From Desulfobacteraceae bacterium (GTDB lineage: Bacteria; Desulfobacterota; Desulfobacteria; Desulfobacterales; Desulfobacteraceae), in the NCBI GenBank assembly GCA_024225895.1, contig JAAEMC010000576.1, positions 1-7,498 of the forward strand: a stretch of 7,498 nt of DNA. The letters run 5' to 3'. The position numbers were made by a program, and so were the translations under genes. The first letter of the stretch is position 1. Each line of letters opens with the position of its first letter. The notes below the pieces were generated by a model. The model was not told the DNA's origin, ran no database searches, and saw only the letters and a list, made by a program, of their open reading frames with translations. Shown here piece after piece: positions 7,084 to 7,498 of this stretch.

Positions 7084-7116
7084 CTATTCGAAATTCGGAT
7101 GGTTTTCAATACCGTA

Positions 7117-7207
7117 TCGACATTTTGAGCATCAAAAAAGCCAATATTAGGATGATACACATACCAAAAATTTTTCTATATGGCTGTTTTTGATGCCCAA
7201 AAGTTGA
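7117..7207. repeat. Long imperfect inverted repeat (about 26-bp arms)
   Basis: The left arm (7117-7142) contains TTTTGAGCATC, six A and GCC. The right arm (7182-7207), read in reverse, contains TTTTGGGCATC, five A and CAGCC. They pair over about 26 bp with two mismatches and small bulges around a 39-nt centre that itself holds the palindrome AAAAATTTTT (7166-7175). The structure could be a MITE, a transposon-end pair or a structured RNA. It begins about 34 bp upstream of the break in the Ig-like fragment. Confidence 0.55.
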
Positions 7208-7269
7208 ATATAGATGCTATTTCACTGAGTTTTTATTGACTATTATCTATTATTTCAGGCTATTACCTT

Positions 7270-7285
7270 GGTCAGACCCCCGACC
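7270..7285. repeat. Hairpin repeat, copy 2 (GGTCAGACCCCCGACC)
   Basis: It matches 15 of 16 bases of the copy at 5315-5330, in the same orientation. The single change makes one stem pair A-C in plus-strand RNA but an allowed G-U in minus-strand RNA. It runs straight into the 10-bp tandem repeat and lies downstream of rarA. Confidence 0.6.
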
Positions 7286-7307
7286 GTCCCCGACCGTCCC
7301 CGACCGT
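7278..7307. repeat. Three copies of a 10-bp tandem repeat (CCCCGACCGT)
   Basis: CCCCGACCGT occurs three times without change. The first copy overlaps the right half of the hairpin at 7270-7285, so the repeat seems to have grown by slippage from the hairpin's CCCCCGACC. It is a likely length-variable site. Confidence 0.8.
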
Positions 7308-7357
7308 AAGGATTTGAGAAAAAGATTAAAACAACCAGTGCAATAAATAGTAAAGGA

Positions 7358-7498
7358 TTATTTCTTTTTATTCTTTTCGCTTTTTATTTTTATCCAGGCA
7401 TCAAGGCGCTGCTTTACGATTTTTTCATATCCCCGGTTGGTGGGAAAATAAAAACGCTCTTTTTCAAGGTCTTTGGGAAGGTAAGACTGGGGGACAAA
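7358..7498 (-). CDS. rarA: Replication-associated recombination protein A, C-terminal end (partial)
   Basis: The frame enters from the right edge and ends with TAA at 7360-7358, giving the last 46 residues. FVPQSYLPKDL and ERFYFPTNRGYEKIVKQRL match the C-terminal signature of RarA/MgsA AAA+ ATPases (compare the RYYFPTNRG... end of the E. coli protein as I remember it). RarA acts in the cytoplasm at stalled replication forks together with SSB and recombination proteins. The ATPase core lies outside the window. The end is very lysine-rich (KIKSEKNKKK). No clear terminator follows; the next recognisable structure is the hairpin and tandem repeat at 7270-7307. Confidence 0.85.
   Translation of the reverse strand, partial: FVPQSYLPKDLEKERFYFPTNRGYEKIVKQRLDAWIKIKSEKNKKK

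Overview
The window looks like chromosomal DNA from a Gram-negative bacterium with moderate GC content. A Desulfobacterota (delta-proteobacterial sulfate reducer) type genome is my best guess. The reasons are an exported FG-GAP / MopE-type metal-binding-repeat protein, a DegP-like protease fused to TPRs, and RAYT-like repeat debris (GGGGACAGCATACTTAA and GGTCRGACCCCCGACC motifs) of a kind I associate with such genomes. No rRNA or other taxonomic marker is present, so this assignment is weak.

Layout. (1) Positions 1-1818 (+) hold the 3' part of a trypsin-like (S1C/HtrA-type) serine protease with a long TPR tail; its N-terminus is off the window. (2) Positions 1819-2570 hold no intact gene: a frameshifted minus-strand gene remnant (about 1859-2282) with a palindrome upstream of its start, then a short element with RAYT/MITE-like ends (2437-2528). 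(3) Positions 2571-5018 (-) encode an 815-aa exported protein: signal peptide, seven-bladed FG-GAP propeller, three exact-length 68-aa DxDxDG/Cys repeats, and two C-terminal WY/Cys modules. It has its own sigma70-like promoter. (4) Positions 5098-5465 are mobile-element debris: an IS21-type left end with the first codons of istA, a GGTCGG/CCGACC hairpin, and a PAS-domain-like fragment that ends at that hairpin. (5) Positions 5428-6594 (-) encode an intact AAA_14/DUF4143-type ATPase with a PD-(D/E)XK-like C-terminus; its promoter places the transcript start at the AUG, so the mRNA may be leaderless. (6) Positions 6703-7083 (-) are a start-less C-terminal fragment of an Ig-like surface protein. 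(7) Positions 7084-7357 hold a long imperfect inverted repeat and a second copy of the GGTC-type hairpin followed by a 10-bp tandem repeat. (8) Positions 7358-7498 (-) are the 3' end of rarA.

The genes do not form a single pathway. The region between the protease gene and rarA reads as an accessory zone with gene fragments and transposon ends around two intact genes: the surface propeller protein and the ATPase. The ATPase and the Ig-like fragment lie between two 16-bp near-identical hairpins in the same orientation (5315-5330 and 7270-7285), which suggests an island built by repeat-associated insertion or recombination. I see no convincing new defence or metabolic system. The most unusual items are the repeat-flanked ATPase with its possible leaderless promoter, the regular modular architecture of the surface protein, and the long inverted repeat near rarA.
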